Of a stretch of DNA of 64,000 nucleotides, positions 8,873-17,821 are shown one piece after another. Position 1 is the stretch's first letter; every line of letters starts with the position of its first letter. The notes beneath the pieces were generated by a model. It did no database searches and had not been told where the DNA came from. It was given only the letters and a program-made list of their open reading frames with translations. The stretch lies in contig NZ_WSSB01000006.1 in assembly GCF_009831765.1 (NCBI RefSeq), positions 62,001 through 126,000 on the forward strand. The letters are read 5' to 3'. Position numbers and translations under genes: made by a program. Source of the stretch: Craterilacuibacter sinensis. Lineage in GTDB: Bacteria; Pseudomonadota; Gammaproteobacteria; Burkholderiales; Chromobacteriaceae.

Positions 8873-10279
8873 ATGACCGAATCCACCGAGAATTTTGACA
8901 GCGAGGCTGCGGCCGTACGCACGCCGCCGCAATCCGTCGAGGCCGAGCAGTCGGTGCTGGGCGGCCTGTTGCTGGATAACAGTGCGTTCGACAAGATCGC
9001 CGATGTCGTCAGCGAGTCCGACTTCTATCGTCACGACCACAAGATCATCTTCAAACATATTCTGCGTCTGGTTGAAGTGGCACGCCCGGCCGACGTGGTG
9101 ACCGTCTCCGAGAGCCTGGACAAGAATGCCGAGCTTGGCAATGTAGGCGGTTTGGCTTATCTGGCGCAATTGGCGCAGAACACGCCGTCGGCCGCCAATA
9201 TCCGCCGCTATGCCGAGATCGTGCGCGAGCGCTCGGTGATGCGACAGCTGGCCATTATCGGGGCCGAAATCACCGAGTCGGCATATAGCCCGCAGGGGCG
9301 GGACGCTTCGCAGCTGCTGGACGAAGCCGAAGGCAAGGTCTTCAAGATTGCCGAGTCGACGGCCAAGGGCAAAAAGGGCTTTCTGGAAATGCCCGGCCTG
9401 CTGAAAGAAGTGGTCGAGCGCATCGACATGTTGTACAGCCGCGATAACCCGGATGAAGTCACCGGCGTGCCGACCGGCTTTACTGATCTGGATGCCAAAA
9501 CATCCGGCTTGCAGCCGGGGGATCTGGTGATTGTGGCTGGTCGTCCATCCATGGGTAAGACGGCGTTTTCGATGAATATTGCCGAGCATGTGGCGGTCGA
9601 GCACCATCTGCCGGTGGCAGTGTTCTCCATGGAAATGGGCGGCACCCAGCTGGTGATGCGTATGCTGGGCTCGGTCGGACGGCTGGACCAGCATGTGCTG
9701 CGAACCGGCAAGCTGCAGGATGAGGACTGGAGCAAGCTGACATTCGCCATCGGCAAGCTGTCGGATGCGCCGATGTATATCGATGAGACGCCAGCCTTGA
9801 CTGCGCTGGAAGTGCGCGCGCGCGCGCGTCGCCTGGCGCGCCAGCACGGCGGCAAGCTGGGCCTGATCGTGATCGACTATTTGCAGCTGATGTCGGGCTC
9901 GGGGCGCGGCGACAACCGGACCGCCGAACTGGGCGAGATCTCGCGCGGCATCAAGGGGCTGGCGCGGGAGCTGGAAGTGCCGATTATCGCGCTGTCGCAG
10001 TTGTCGCGTGCAGTCGAGCAGCGCCCGAACAAGCGCCCGATGATGTCCGACCTGCGCGAATCCGGCGCCATCGAGCAAGATGCCGATATCATCCTGTTTA
10101 TGTACCGCGACGAATACTACAACCCGGATTCGCCGGACAAGGGTCTGGCCGAAGCCATTATCGCCAAGCACCGTAACGGCCCGACCGGCACGGTGCGGCT
10201 GGCCTTTGTCGGTCATTACGCCAAGTTCGAGAATGCCGCCCTGCACGGTGCCAGTGGCTGGGCCGACAGCGACGGTTAA
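8873..10279 (+). CDS. dnaB: Replicative DNA helicase DnaB
   Basis: 468-residue hexameric 5'-3' helicase of the replication fork. The N-terminal primase-interacting domain (RTPPQSVEAEQSVLGGLLLD) is joined by a linker to the RecA-like ATPase: Walker A AGRPSMGKTAF, Walker B LIVIDYLQLM, then ALSQLSRAVEQR and SDLRESGAIEQDAD. The start MTEST at 8873 matches family length; the open frame extends 39 codons upstream into the YhiN gene, but that part has no homology. No intein is present. Confidence 0.97.
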   Translation: MTESTENFDSEAAAVRTPPQSVEAEQSVLGGLLLDNSAFDKIADVVSESDFYRHDHKIIFKHILRLVEVARPADVVTVSESLDKNAELGNVGGLAYLAQLAQNTPSAANIRRYAEIVRERSVMRQLAIIGAEITESAYSPQGRDASQLLDEAEGKVFKIAESTAKGKKGFLEMPGLLKEVVERIDMLYSRDNPDEVTGVPTGFTDLDAKTSGLQPGDLVIVAGRPSMGKTAFSMNIAEHVAVEHHLPVAVFSMEMGGTQLVMRMLGSVGRLDQHVLRTGKLQDEDWSKLTFAIGKLSDAPMYIDETPALTALEVRARARRLARQHGGKLGLIVIDYLQLMSGSGRGDNRTAELGEISRGIKGLARELEVPIIALSQLSRAVEQRPNKRPMMSDLRESGAIEQDADIILFMYRDEYYNPDSPDKGLAEAIIAKHRNGPTGTVRLAFVGHYAKFENAALHGASGWADSDG

Positions 10280-10296
10280 ACCAGAGAGAAAGCCGT

Positions 10297-10605
10297 ATGA
10301 GTTTTTACGACAAGCATGTGTTCATCTGTTGCAACCAGCGTGCCGCCGGCGAGGACTGCTGCAACAATCATGGTGCCAGCGAACTGCTTGGCTATATGAA
10401 GGACAAGGTCAAGACGCTGGGTCTGGCAGGCGAAGGGCAGATCCGCGTCAACAAGGCAGGCTGCCTCGGCCGTTGTGATGCCGGCCCGGTGATGGTGGTC
10501 TACCCCGAGGAAACCTGGTACACCTTTATCGATCAGCAAGACATCGATGAGATCGTGGCCGAGCATATGGTGGCCGGCCGTGTGGTGCAAAGGCTGAAGA
10601 TCTGA
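10297..10605 (+). CDS. Thioredoxin-fold [2Fe-2S] ferredoxin
   Basis: 102-residue thioredoxin-like ferredoxin. Cys residues in FICCNQRAAGEDCCNNHG and NKAGCLGRCDAGP can supply the four cluster ligands (C-X11-12-C...C-X3-C). The thioredoxin-like fold is followed by a helix that ends the protein. Its role is electron transfer to an unidentified partner. The stop TGA shares its last base with the start ATG of the next hydrolase gene, indicating translational coupling. Confidence 0.9.
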   Translation: MSFYDKHVFICCNQRAAGEDCCNNHGASELLGYMKDKVKTLGLAGEGQIRVNKAGCLGRCDAGPVMVVYPEETWYTFIDQQDIDEIVAEHMVAGRVVQRLKI

Positions 10606-11213
10606 TGCTCAAGGCGTTGAATAAATTGGTGGTAGCCGGCCCTGTCGGTGCTTTGGACACGCTGTATGTGCCTGCCGTAGGGGCGGTGCAGGGTGTGGCT
10701 GTCATCTGCCATCCTAATCCGCTGCAAGGCGGCACGCATAGCAATAAGGTGGTACAAACTGCAGCGCGTGCCTTGTCCCAGATGGGTTACGCCTGCTATC
10801 TGCCCAATTTGCGCGGTGTGGGCGAGAGTGCGGGCCAGCATGATTATGGTGTGGGTGAAGTTGACGATGTAATCGCCGTGGCCGAGCATGCGCGATCTGA
10901 GCATGGAGATGTTCCCTTGGTGCTGGCCGGTTTTTCCTTTGGTGGTTTTGTCGCGGCCAGAACGCGGGCGCGTATAGAGGCTGACAAGCTGCTGTTGATG
11001 GGCGTTGCGGTGGGTAAATATCCGATTGAAACGCCGGCGGTGCCGGCGGATACGCTGGTCATACACGGGGAAGAAGACGAAGTGATTCCGCTCTCCGACG
11101 TCTTTAACTGGGCGCGCCCGCAAGCTTTGCCGGTCGTGGTATTGCCCGGTGCCGGCCACTTTTTTCATGGCCGGCTGATTCAACTGGCGGCGCTGATCAA
11201 GCGCTGCTGGTAA
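10605..11213 (+). CDS. Alpha/beta hydrolase
   Basis: 202-residue small alpha/beta hydrolase. The oxyanion segment ICHPNPLQGGT is followed by the nucleophile elbow GFSFGG, the acidic residue in HGEEDEVIP and the catalytic His in GAGHFFHG. This is the compact form often annotated as a dienelactone hydrolase-like or CocE/NonD-type protein. Substrate unknown. Coupled by a 1-nt overlap to the ferredoxin gene upstream, followed by a terminator. Confidence 0.88.
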   Translation: MLKALNKLVVAGPVGALDTLYVPAVGAVQGVAVICHPNPLQGGTHSNKVVQTAARALSQMGYACYLPNLRGVGESAGQHDYGVGEVDDVIAVAEHARSEHGDVPLVLAGFSFGGFVAARTRARIEADKLLLMGVAVGKYPIETPAVPADTLVIHGEEDEVIPLSDVFNWARPQALPVVVLPGAGHFFHGRLIQLAALIKRCW

Positions 11214-11237
11214 AAACTTGCTCCGGCATCCCAGCTC

Positions 11238-11278
11238 AACCGGCCTGCAAGCCCGATCTTGCCGGCCGGTTTTCTTTT
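11238..11278 (+). terminator. Intrinsic terminator after the hydrolase gene
   Basis: Stem AACCGGCC/GGCCGGTT with a 15-nt loop and a T-rich tail. It marks the end of resident chromosome on the left side of the integrated element. Confidence 0.75.
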
Positions 11279-11492
11279 TAGATACACAGGCTCTGGCCTG
11301 CCTGAGTAGCTGCTTTGGGTTGTAAACTTATTCGGCTTGAAGCGAAAGGGGGGGTAGAGCAGAGGCTGGAAATGAAAAAGCTCCCATGATTCCATCGTGG
11401 ACTCCTCGGTGATTGCCTTTCGGTTTGATCACTTTGGAGCACTTTGGGCATGAGAGCCTTAGAGTCGTTGAACTTGTGTTGTTATTCAACAA
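11279..11492 (-). pseudogene. Decayed 5' fragment of a tyrosine integrase
   Basis: The minus strand repeats the first 40 or so codons of the intact integrase at 15265-17103 (compare NTSSTTLRLSCPKCSKVI in both). It then runs through a seven-C tract that adds one base and shifts the frame, after which FKPNKF in the new frame still matches FKPDEF of the intact protein. Homology fades after about 70 codons, just before the hydrolase terminator. All five base differences from the intact copy within the shared 151 bp change an amino acid. I read this as the stump of an earlier related element. Confidence 0.8.
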
Positions 11493-11520
11493 CTTACATA
11501 CGGTGGTGCCGACTACCGGA
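11370..11520. repeat. Left 151-bp direct repeat, with attachment core at its right end
   Basis: Matches 16981-17131 at 146 of 151 positions without gaps. The last 17 bases (11504-11520, TGGTGCCGACTACCGGA) equal the 3' end of the tRNA-Thr gene including CCA and are the likely att core. Sequence diverges directly after 11520. Confidence 0.92.
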
Positions 11521-11675
11521 GACGACTTAAGCATATGATTTTATTGGGAAATGTTATGCGATTGGGTGATTCTGGATTGCTTTGGAGCAGGCGTCAAGAG
11601 CTGGTAGCAAGATGCGCTAGGTATTTTGTTGCCTGATTTGGGGAGTAAGTGCGGGAAGGGTATTTGGAGTGAATT

Positions 11676-11709
11676 TAGACCGCACCGTATCATTTAGAGG
11701 CGCGGTCTA
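11676..11709. repeat. Inverted repeat near the left end of the element
   Basis: TAGACCGC at 11676-11683 pairs perfectly with GCGGTCTA at 11702-11709 across an 18-nt loop. No T-run follows on either strand, so it is not a typical terminator; a protein-binding site such as a recombination directionality site is possible. Confidence 0.5.
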
Positions 11710-11763
11710 TTTGATGACTGAACACGTTATTATTGGTTAATCATCAGGGTATGTGGCTATTAA

Positions 11764-12156
11764 TTAAGAAGCTTTTTTGTCACAAATCGGAGTGACTGTG
11801 TATGAGCTAGGGCTAATTTTCCAAGCGCCACCACTAATCATGTCAATTGGGATTGTGAAAATGCCAAAATCAATAAAAATACCCAAGAGTGATCTGCCGT
11901 CAAAACTTTCTTGAGTCTGGATTGTTACATCTTTGCAGCCTTCTTTGCTGGCTGTAATCGTATATGGTTTTCCTCGCTTCAAGTCAGCGGCTGTATTGTC
12001 TAGTCCGCGTGGGGCACCATTGATAGATAATGTTGTTCCCTTTTCGAGGGAGTTAATGCTGACATTATCACTTCCGCCGCTAAAAATAGATGCGCAGCCT
12101 GTAATGGATGTGGTGATAAAGGTCGCTGCAATAATATGTTTTATATTTACCATCAT
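11764..12156 (-). CDS. Small lipoprotein with PEGA-like domain
   Basis: 130 residues from the first of two tandem ATGs (12156 or 12153). A lipoprotein signal (MMVNIKHIIAATFITTSITGC) has the lipobox ITGC and is followed by ASIFSGG. The mature part contains a PEGA-like repeat (TLSINGAPRGLDNTAADL, then YTITASKEGC) and a hydrophobic stretch near IFIDFGIFTIPIDMISGG. It is cargo of the element; function unknown. A longer frame to 12198 adds 14 residues without signal-peptide character. Outer-membrane localisation is likely because residue +2 is Ala. Confidence 0.75.
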   Translation of the reverse strand: MMVNIKHIIAATFITTSITGCASIFSGGSDNVSINSLEKGTTLSINGAPRGLDNTAADLKRGKPYTITASKEGCKDVTIQTQESFDGRSLLGIFIDFGIFTIPIDMISGGAWKISPSSYTVTPICDKKAS

Positions 12157-12324
12157 GAGCCGCCTAGCTTGTTGAAAATGCGGCGATGGTACACGCAAAT
12201 GACATTCAACTCAATATGTTAGGTATCAGTACTTATCTAATTTGCGGTGTATTATTAGTCTATATGCTTTATATATGACATTCGTTTTATTTATTTGTAG
12301 AATAACATTATTGTTATCAGTAGG

Positions 12325-12885
12325 TTATGTGCGTGCGCGTATGATTGTTTGGCGGGAAACTTTAAGCTCTCTAGCTGTTTTGGATACATTGCCTTCGTTG
12401 ACCTTTAGGGCTTTTAATATGGTCTCTACTGGTGTTTCCCGAGGTCTACCCATGTGTTTACCTTCAGCCCTAGCGCGTGCCATACCGGCTTCCCTGCGCT
12501 CGGCAATGATCGCCTTTTCCATCTGAGCAAGACCCGCAAGCATGGTCAACATCATCTGGCCTGCTGGTGTGGTCAGGTCGAAAGATTCCCGAAGGCTTAT
12601 CACAGACACTCCCTTGTTCTTCAGGGTTTCCACAGTCTGTAATACATCAATCGTGTTGCGCCCTAGGCGATCTATGGCGGCCACTACAAGCGTATCGCCG
12701 TCTCTCAGATAGTCCAGCATGGCTTTGAACTGTGGGCGCTCAGAGGCTCTTGTAGACCCGCTGATGGCTTCATCCACATACCAGTGATTGCTCTCGACCT
12801 TGTAACCCTTAGCCTCGATCTGCATGCGCTGGTTGTCGATGGTCTGGTCATCAGTGGAAACGCGAAGATAAGCGATAGTGGCCAT
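12325..12885 (-). CDS. Serine recombinase (resolvase/invertase family)
   Basis: 186-residue resolvase-type recombinase. The nucleophile is Ser10 in AYLRVSTDDQ; the catalytic arginine motif is AAIDRLGRN, and the long helix E begins near AQMEKAIIAERREAG. The C-terminus (about 150-186) is a Hin-like HTH: ILKALKVNEGNVSKTARELK followed by VSRQTI. Length fits small DNA resolvases or invertases. An AAAGG SD precedes the ATG. No obvious pair of crossover sites was found, although a 10-bp palindrome GTACATGTAC lies 45 bp upstream (12930-12939). Confidence 0.9.
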   Translation of the reverse strand: MATIAYLRVSTDDQTIDNQRMQIEAKGYKVESNHWYVDEAISGSTRASERPQFKAMLDYLRDGDTLVVAAIDRLGRNTIDVLQTVETLKNKGVSVISLRESFDLTTPAGQMMLTMLAGLAQMEKAIIAERREAGMARARAEGKHMGRPRETPVETILKALKVNEGNVSKTARELKVSRQTIIRART

Positions 12886-13053
12886 GTGAAGTGCCTTTAG
12901 GGTGTTACATAAGATATGCGCACAATAACGTACATGTACACAATTTGCAAAGGTACTTTAGTTCATAGTTGGGGCGCTGTTTATTGGGGTGTCCGTAAGG
13001 AGAACCTTTTGATACACCTTGAAGGGCGACTGCCGTGTAAGCATTGGTTCACC

Positions 13054-13143
13054 TCCATGACCCTGCAAGAGTGCCCTGTCGTGGCCTTATGGCTGACCCT
13101 GTAGCGCCCTGTGATGCCATGCTTCCATGACCCTGCAAGAGTG
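13054..13143. repeat. 20-bp direct repeat, 70-bp period
   Basis: TCCATGACCCTGCAAGAGTG occurs exactly at 13054-13073 and again at 13124-13143. Between them GGCTGACCCTGTAG at 13091-13104 is a partial third copy. Iteron-like spacing, but only two full copies. Confidence 0.75.
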
Positions 13144-13633
13144 TCTTAGCGGCCTTGGGGTGATCTGATGCCTGCTACTGGTCTACGGCTAGGGGTACAG
13201 GGGGGAGTCCTGCGGTCTTCCTACTAGATATGGGTTCAAAGATTTTTCCCTAGTATTTTCAAGGTGACATGCAGGAGGCATGTGTGATCCATGAGTAATT
13301 CAGGAGACCTCGTTATATTACTCTCTGACGCTTATTGAAGGCTGCTCTAAGGCGAGGAGATATAATGATGAAATCATCCTCCTGATAAGGGATTCCTTTG
13401 AAGACCCTACTATCTGGTCTATGCAATAATTACTATCGGTTTCTATTGTGCTGGTCTTTAGTATGTGGTAAGAAAACAATCACCCTATAGGTGTGTTTAG
13501 TTTACTTAAAGGTTATTTCTAGTATTCTCTTTTCTCATTATCATTCGTATCTTTATCCTTATACCTGCTTCCTAGTGCCTTATAGTGCCTTGAAGGTTTC
13601 CTTAAGGGTATGACTTGATGGGTCTTCTCCCTT

Positions 13634-13749
13634 ATGTGTTACTTAATTAAATTTCTTCGAAGCCCTTGGAGGTGCTTGTATGTGCTTGACAATCCAAGGG
13701 AATTCTGAATATCTTTTTGTTGCCCTTTTATATAGGTGCGCGTAATTAA
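13634..13749. repeat. Regulatory-looking module, copy A
   Basis: Ordered words ATGTGTTACTTAATT (13634-13648), TTGACA (13686-13691) and TAGGTGCGCGTAATTAA (13733-13749). The same words in the same order and near-identical spacing recur at 14265-14388. The intervening sequence is not conserved. Confidence 0.7.
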
Positions 13750-13776
13750 AAAGGCTGGCCGATGCGGCTTCTAGGG

Positions 13777-14217
13777 CTAATGTAGTTCTCTATCGAAGCG
13801 ATCCATAGGGGCGAGATAGTCGAACTCATCATCTTCAGGTATGACCCATTGACATTTATCTAATGTGTTTCGAATGGCAACGGATGAAACTCGTGCAAGT
13901 GCTGCCAAATCTCTAGCATGTGCAGGTGATACTTGGAGAAGTTCGGCAACGCTTTCTGAGGTGATAAAGTCAAGACGCATAAGGATTGTCAGTAGGGTAT
14001 TTTTGCGAATTGGCCGGGTATTTCCTCTAAGGTCGAGATTGCACGCGCCAGTGATTACGTCATCAATGCGGCAGAGGATATGATTTGCTCCGCTAGTTTT
14101 AATGATTCGTATGGCCTTAGCCGTATATGTATTGTTGAAGATGATCGGTTTGCGGCCTGCGCCCTTAGGATTCTTGGTGGTGGTCGTTGCGGCTACGGTG
14201 ATAGTGGTTGCAGTCAT
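13777..14217 (-). CDS. Element-encoded protein with a possible HTH, function unknown
   Basis: 146 residues. A low-complexity Thr/Ala N-terminus is followed by a basic GAGRKP segment. A helical region (about 85-120; ITSESVAELLQVSPAHARDL, then AALARVSSVAIRN) resembles a winged or helix-turn-helix DNA-binding unit. The C-terminus is acidic. A good AAGGGAA SD precedes the ATG. The gene is flanked on both sides by the repeated module, so it may control, or be controlled from, those sites. I do not recognise a named family. Confidence 0.6.
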   Translation of the reverse strand: MTATTITVAATTTTKNPKGAGRKPIIFNNTYTAKAIRIIKTSGANHILCRIDDVITGACNLDLRGNTRPIRKNTLLTILMRLDFITSESVAELLQVSPAHARDLAALARVSSVAIRNTLDKCQWVIPEDDEFDYLAPMDRFDRELH

Positions 14218-14264
14218 TGGTATGAGTTCCCTTAAGTAAGTGATGAGTGAGTTCCTTCTGCCTC

Positions 14265-14388
14265 ATGTGTTACTTAATTCAACCCGTCTCAAATCCCCTC
14301 TAATAACCATCCATAAAAACTTGACAGACTGGAAAGGCCATGAGTCGATTTCAGGTCATCCCTTAGATATGTAGGTGCGCGTAATTAA
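14265..14388. repeat. Regulatory-looking module, copy B
   Basis: ATGTGTTACTTAATT (14265-14279), TTGACA (14321-14326), TAGGTGCGCGTAATTAA (14372-14388). Offsets between words are 56 and 51 bp, against 52 and 47 bp in copy A. It lies in the 247-bp gap upstream of the HTH-like gene, where that gene's promoter should be. Confidence 0.7.
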
Positions 14389-14450
14389 CTATCGTCACGG
14401 TCGTTGCGCTGCGCTCCTTAGTGACTGGACTAGATCACACGCATACATAC

Positions 14451-14484
14451 AAAAAAAAATCCCCTCAGGGTTTAACTGAAGGGA
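14451..14484 (-). terminator. Intrinsic terminator overlapping the end of the ORF6N gene
   Basis: On the minus strand TCCCTTCAG/CTGAGGGGA forms a 9-bp stem with one mismatch, followed by nine T. The TGA stop of the ORF6N gene lies inside the 3' arm. Confidence 0.85.
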
Positions 14485-15241
14485 TGGCCGCATGGCAAAG
14501 AGGAGAAACTTGCAATGCCAGTGTAGGTAGTGCCCATCCAAAACAAAAGAAATGAAGTGTAAGCAGAAGTACAAGGATGTAATCAAATGTACAGCCACAT
14601 ATCGCCATACGGTTTACCGGCAAGGCCATGGCAGTGCGTAGGTGGTCACCATCGGGCAAGCTAGGGGTATCCTGTAGGGCGATCCCAGCAAATAGACCCT
14701 GACCACGCTTGACGACTTCCTGAGTCTTGGCAGCGCCTTCCTGTACCGTTAGGGAGCCTGTAGCGAGTCCTTCAAGGGTGAAATAGGCGTCTATGAAGGT
14801 ATCCATCATCGCCCACGCTTGGGGAGTTCCTACGGACTTGGAGAGCTTCGCAAGGCCACGGCGAGTAAAGAGAACAACGCCTTGGCTGGAGTATCTGAAA
14901 AGTTCTAATGTCTCTATTTGAGACACAAGCTTTGCCGTGGTATGAGGAAGGCCAGCGGCTCGCGCTTCAACTGCATTAATCTTAATAAAATCAATACCTT
15001 GCATGAATTTATGTTGATTGCGGCCAAAATTAACTGTAACAGCGTGAGGTTTGCACCCTAGTAATTCAGCGAGCGCCCTAGTAGTCAGCACTGGCTGCCC
15101 CTTGTAAGTCACTTGCGGCAGGGTTACAGAGTTCACGGTGATCGCCTTGAGGTTGTTTAGGGGGCGTGCATGTGGTTGATCTTGGTGCGCTTCAAAATGA
15201 ATCTTCGTGGCTTTATCGGGTGGTAGACCACAAACATTCAA
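14465..15241 (-). CDS. ORF6N-domain phage antirepressor-like protein
   Basis: 258 residues from a TTG at 15241. The segment about 40-95 (LPQVTYKGQPVLTTRALAEL, then FGRNQHKFMQGIDFIKIN) is an ORF6N DNA-binding domain of phage regulators. FTRRGLAKLSKSVGTPQAWA follows, typical of the region after ORF6N. The last 40 or so residues are unusual: a strongly hydrophobic stretch (YILVLLLTLHFFCFGWALP) runs into the terminator hairpin, which suggests a shifted or replaced 3' end. Its N-terminus is uncertain; GTG codons downstream are possible starts. Confidence 0.75.
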   Translation of the reverse strand: MNVCGLPPDKATKIHFEAHQDQPHARPLNNLKAITVNSVTLPQVTYKGQPVLTTRALAELLGCKPHAVTVNFGRNQHKFMQGIDFIKINAVEARAAGLPHTTAKLVSQIETLELFRYSSQGVVLFTRRGLAKLSKSVGTPQAWAMMDTFIDAYFTLEGLATGSLTVQEGAAKTQEVVKRGQGLFAGIALQDTPSLPDGDHLRTAMALPVNRMAICGCTFDYILVLLLTLHFFCFGWALPTLALQVSPLCHAAIPSVKP

Positions 15242-16980
15242 ATCAGCGCACCTGCGCCCTCAGGTTATGCGCGTGTTCGCCATGCTTCGAAAGGTTCCAA
15301 GATATCGCTACTGAGGCTGGGTAACTTGGAGAGTTCTTCGAAGGCCATCATGGGGTCAATGCCCTTGCTGTAGCGGCCATAGGTCATGTCATCCATGCTG
15401 TGTCCTACAAGGCGCTTGAGTGTAATCGGCTCCACCTTGGCTCTTTCCATGTTCGTGGTGAACGAGTGTCGGAGGGAGTGGAAGGACAGGTTGTCACCCT
15501 TTACGCCTGCGCGTAGGTACATGCTGTGCGATTTATCGGGGTGACCGTTAAACCAGTTGGAGACCATTCCCCCGTACCCGTTGTGGGTCATCTTCAGCTC
15601 CATAAACAGCCTGGAGTTTCCCTGCATGGCTGCTTCAAGGGCGTACTCGACCAGTCCGAGGCGCAATAGCTCAGGGTGGATTGGGACGATACGGTCTCCG
15701 GCCTTGGATTTTGTTTTCTTGGTGCCATCGTTCTGCTGGCAAATGTCTATGCACCACACATCATCCACCTTTCGAATGTCCTGAGGGCGCAGAGAAGCTA
15801 TCTCGTTGACCCTCGCGCCTGTGTAGTAGCCCAGCAGGGGAATCCAATAGTGGAACTCCTGCAAGGTTGCTGTGCCCCGTTTGACGGGCTTCGGGGTACG
15901 TTTGTCAGCTATGCATTTGAAGATCAGGCGCAAGTCATCATTGGTGAAGGCATCCCGTTCTTCGGAGGCTTTGCCGGTATCTGCCTTGCCTAATCCTTCT
16001 GCAAGGTTCTTCTTGATGAGACCGTTTATCTCTGCCCACTTGAGAATGGTCGATAGTCGGTTCGTGTGCTTGTTCTGTGTGGTAATGCTCATTAGGGCGC
16101 TGGGGGCGTGTTCCATTAGTGCAAGCTGCATGAGGTCACTTACATCTGGGAATCGCTTGCTGGCCTGAGCAGGGAAGTTGCTGATTAACTCCGATACACG
16201 CACAAAGTCCTTGCGGGTCAATGTATCGACCGGCTGGGGAGGGACGAGGGCAATCAGTACCCGAATGGCTGCTTCGGCTTCAAGCTCGCTCTTGTCAGAC
16301 CATTTGCCCTTCAGCTTTTGCTCGCCGATATATTGCTCGGTCAGTTGGGCAAAGGTATAGCCGTCTGCTTGGTCGCTGCTAGGGCTTGATGCATGGGCTA
16401 TAACCGGTGCTGGTGCTTGTTGTGGTGCTGCTGGTGTATAGGCTTCAAGAAGCTCCTGAAGTTGCCCTGATACCCCTTGGGTGGCGAGTTTGACCATAGG
16501 TATGGCGTTCCCGTCCATCTTGGCTTTCATGGCCTTGAGGTATTCCAGTTGAGCGTGCCACTTGATGAAGTCTTCAGGCTCCCCTGTGCCATGTTGTATG
16601 CGCTGAAGGACTGACGTATAGACTTCTTGGACGGAGTGCGGGTCTTCGTGCTCATCCGTTATGCAGGTGCGAAGGGTGTCTTTGGCGTCTTCCCGAAGCT
16701 CCCTAAGGATTTCTTCTAGTCGTTGCTGGCTATTTCTGCTGGCAGGCATGGTCGTTGCAGTAATGAATCTTGCGGATAAGGATCTGCTTATTTTACTGGA
16801 AAGACCCTTGGCAGTCCTACGGTCGCCTGTGCGAAGACTCAGGGTGACTTCTCCAAGTCTCGGGAAGACCTGTCGGAAATAGTAGGTAGAGCCGCGAAGT
16901 CTCAGGTGCTGGGCGAACTCATCGGGCTTGAAGCTGAGGGAGGGGAGGTCATTGGTGCTGCTGGCGCTGCTGTTTTGACC

Positions 16981-17190
<210 letters not shown>

Positions 17191-17244
17191 TTAGGTGAAG
17201 AATTATGCCCTGATTTTTTTTATTTGGCAAGCCTGGTAATTGTT

Positions 17245-17691
17245 TTATTTTTTCTGGAGTTTGCTCTTGTTATGGGTCTTGGCATTTGCCAGCTTCTTTT
17301 TGCTGCCTTTGGTCGCGCTGGCGAGCTTGCGTTTGCTTGAGGTCTGGTTTTTTTTGAGGGTGCTTTTTTTGTGTAGCGAAGGCTGTGTCTTGCTGCTTGC
17401 TTTCGTTGCTGTAGTACGTTTTTTGCTGTTTACATGCTTGCCTGTACGCAACTGGGCAGGCTTTTTTGCTTTGGCATTGCGCGTGTTGATGTTGCGGGTT
17501 TTACTGGCTTTGTGTTTGTTAGTAGCCTTGCGAGTTAGGGAGGGGCTGGGCTTTTTTTGCGGGGTAGTGGCACGTTTTGTGCTGTACGTCATTGGCGTAT
17601 CGCCCGGCAGAGGGAGGTCTTCTGCTTGGGTGGTAAAGGGGCTTAGTAGGGCGAGCGAAATAAGAGCTGTAAAAAAAGTACGGGGAAGCAT
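17245..17691 (-). CDS. Secreted Lys/Thr/Ser-rich basic protein
   Basis: 148 residues. A clear Sec signal peptide (about 1-23; hydrophobic FFTALISLALLSPF, cleavage near TQA-ED) is followed by an extremely basic region of about 110 residues dominated by Lys, Thr, Ser, Ala and Asn, with few hydrophobic residues. The composition resembles histone H1-like or AlgP-like tails, but the signal peptide sends it to the periplasm or beyond. The opposite strand is also open but would encode an implausible all-hydrophobic product. Function unknown; binding to polyanions is a guess from charge. Confidence 0.7.
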   Translation of the reverse strand: MLPRTFFTALISLALLSPFTTQAEDLPLPGDTPMTYSTKRATTPQKKPSPSLTRKATNKHKASKTRNINTRNAKAKKPAQLRTGKHVNSKKRTTATKASSKTQPSLHKKSTLKKNQTSSKRKLASATKGSKKKLANAKTHNKSKLQKK

Positions 17692-17821
17692 GGAAATGGT
17701 GATATTTGAGTGAATGTTGGAATGTTATGCCAATGCATTGTTATGTGATGGACACGTTGTTATAGTAACACGCAGGGCCGTTGCGCTCTGTTATGTTACC
17801 AAACCTGAGGGGGCATAGAAG

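Larger units (their letters stand above)
12886..13776. other. Long gene-poor stretch inside the element
   Basis: About 890 bp without a convincing gene. It contains the palindrome GTACATGTAC (12930-12939), a 20-bp direct repeat, and one copy of the TTGACA-containing module described separately. A 31-codon frame from TTG 13009 to 13104 has an AAGGAG-like SD, but its product matches nothing I know and I do not call it. AT content rises markedly from 13200 onward. Confidence 0.6.

Noticed and set aside
12916-13104. 62-codon plus-strand frame in the element's gene-poor stretch
   Set aside because: No SD at its first ATG and no similarity I can name. It contains part of the 20-bp direct repeat. 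An internal TTG with an SD at 13009 would give only 31 residues.
17240-17713. Plus-strand open frame of 157 codons rich in Phe, Leu and Val
   Set aside because: It is the mirror of the Lys-rich minus-strand gene: AAA and AAG codons read in reverse give Phe and Leu. The minus-strand frame has a proper signal peptide.
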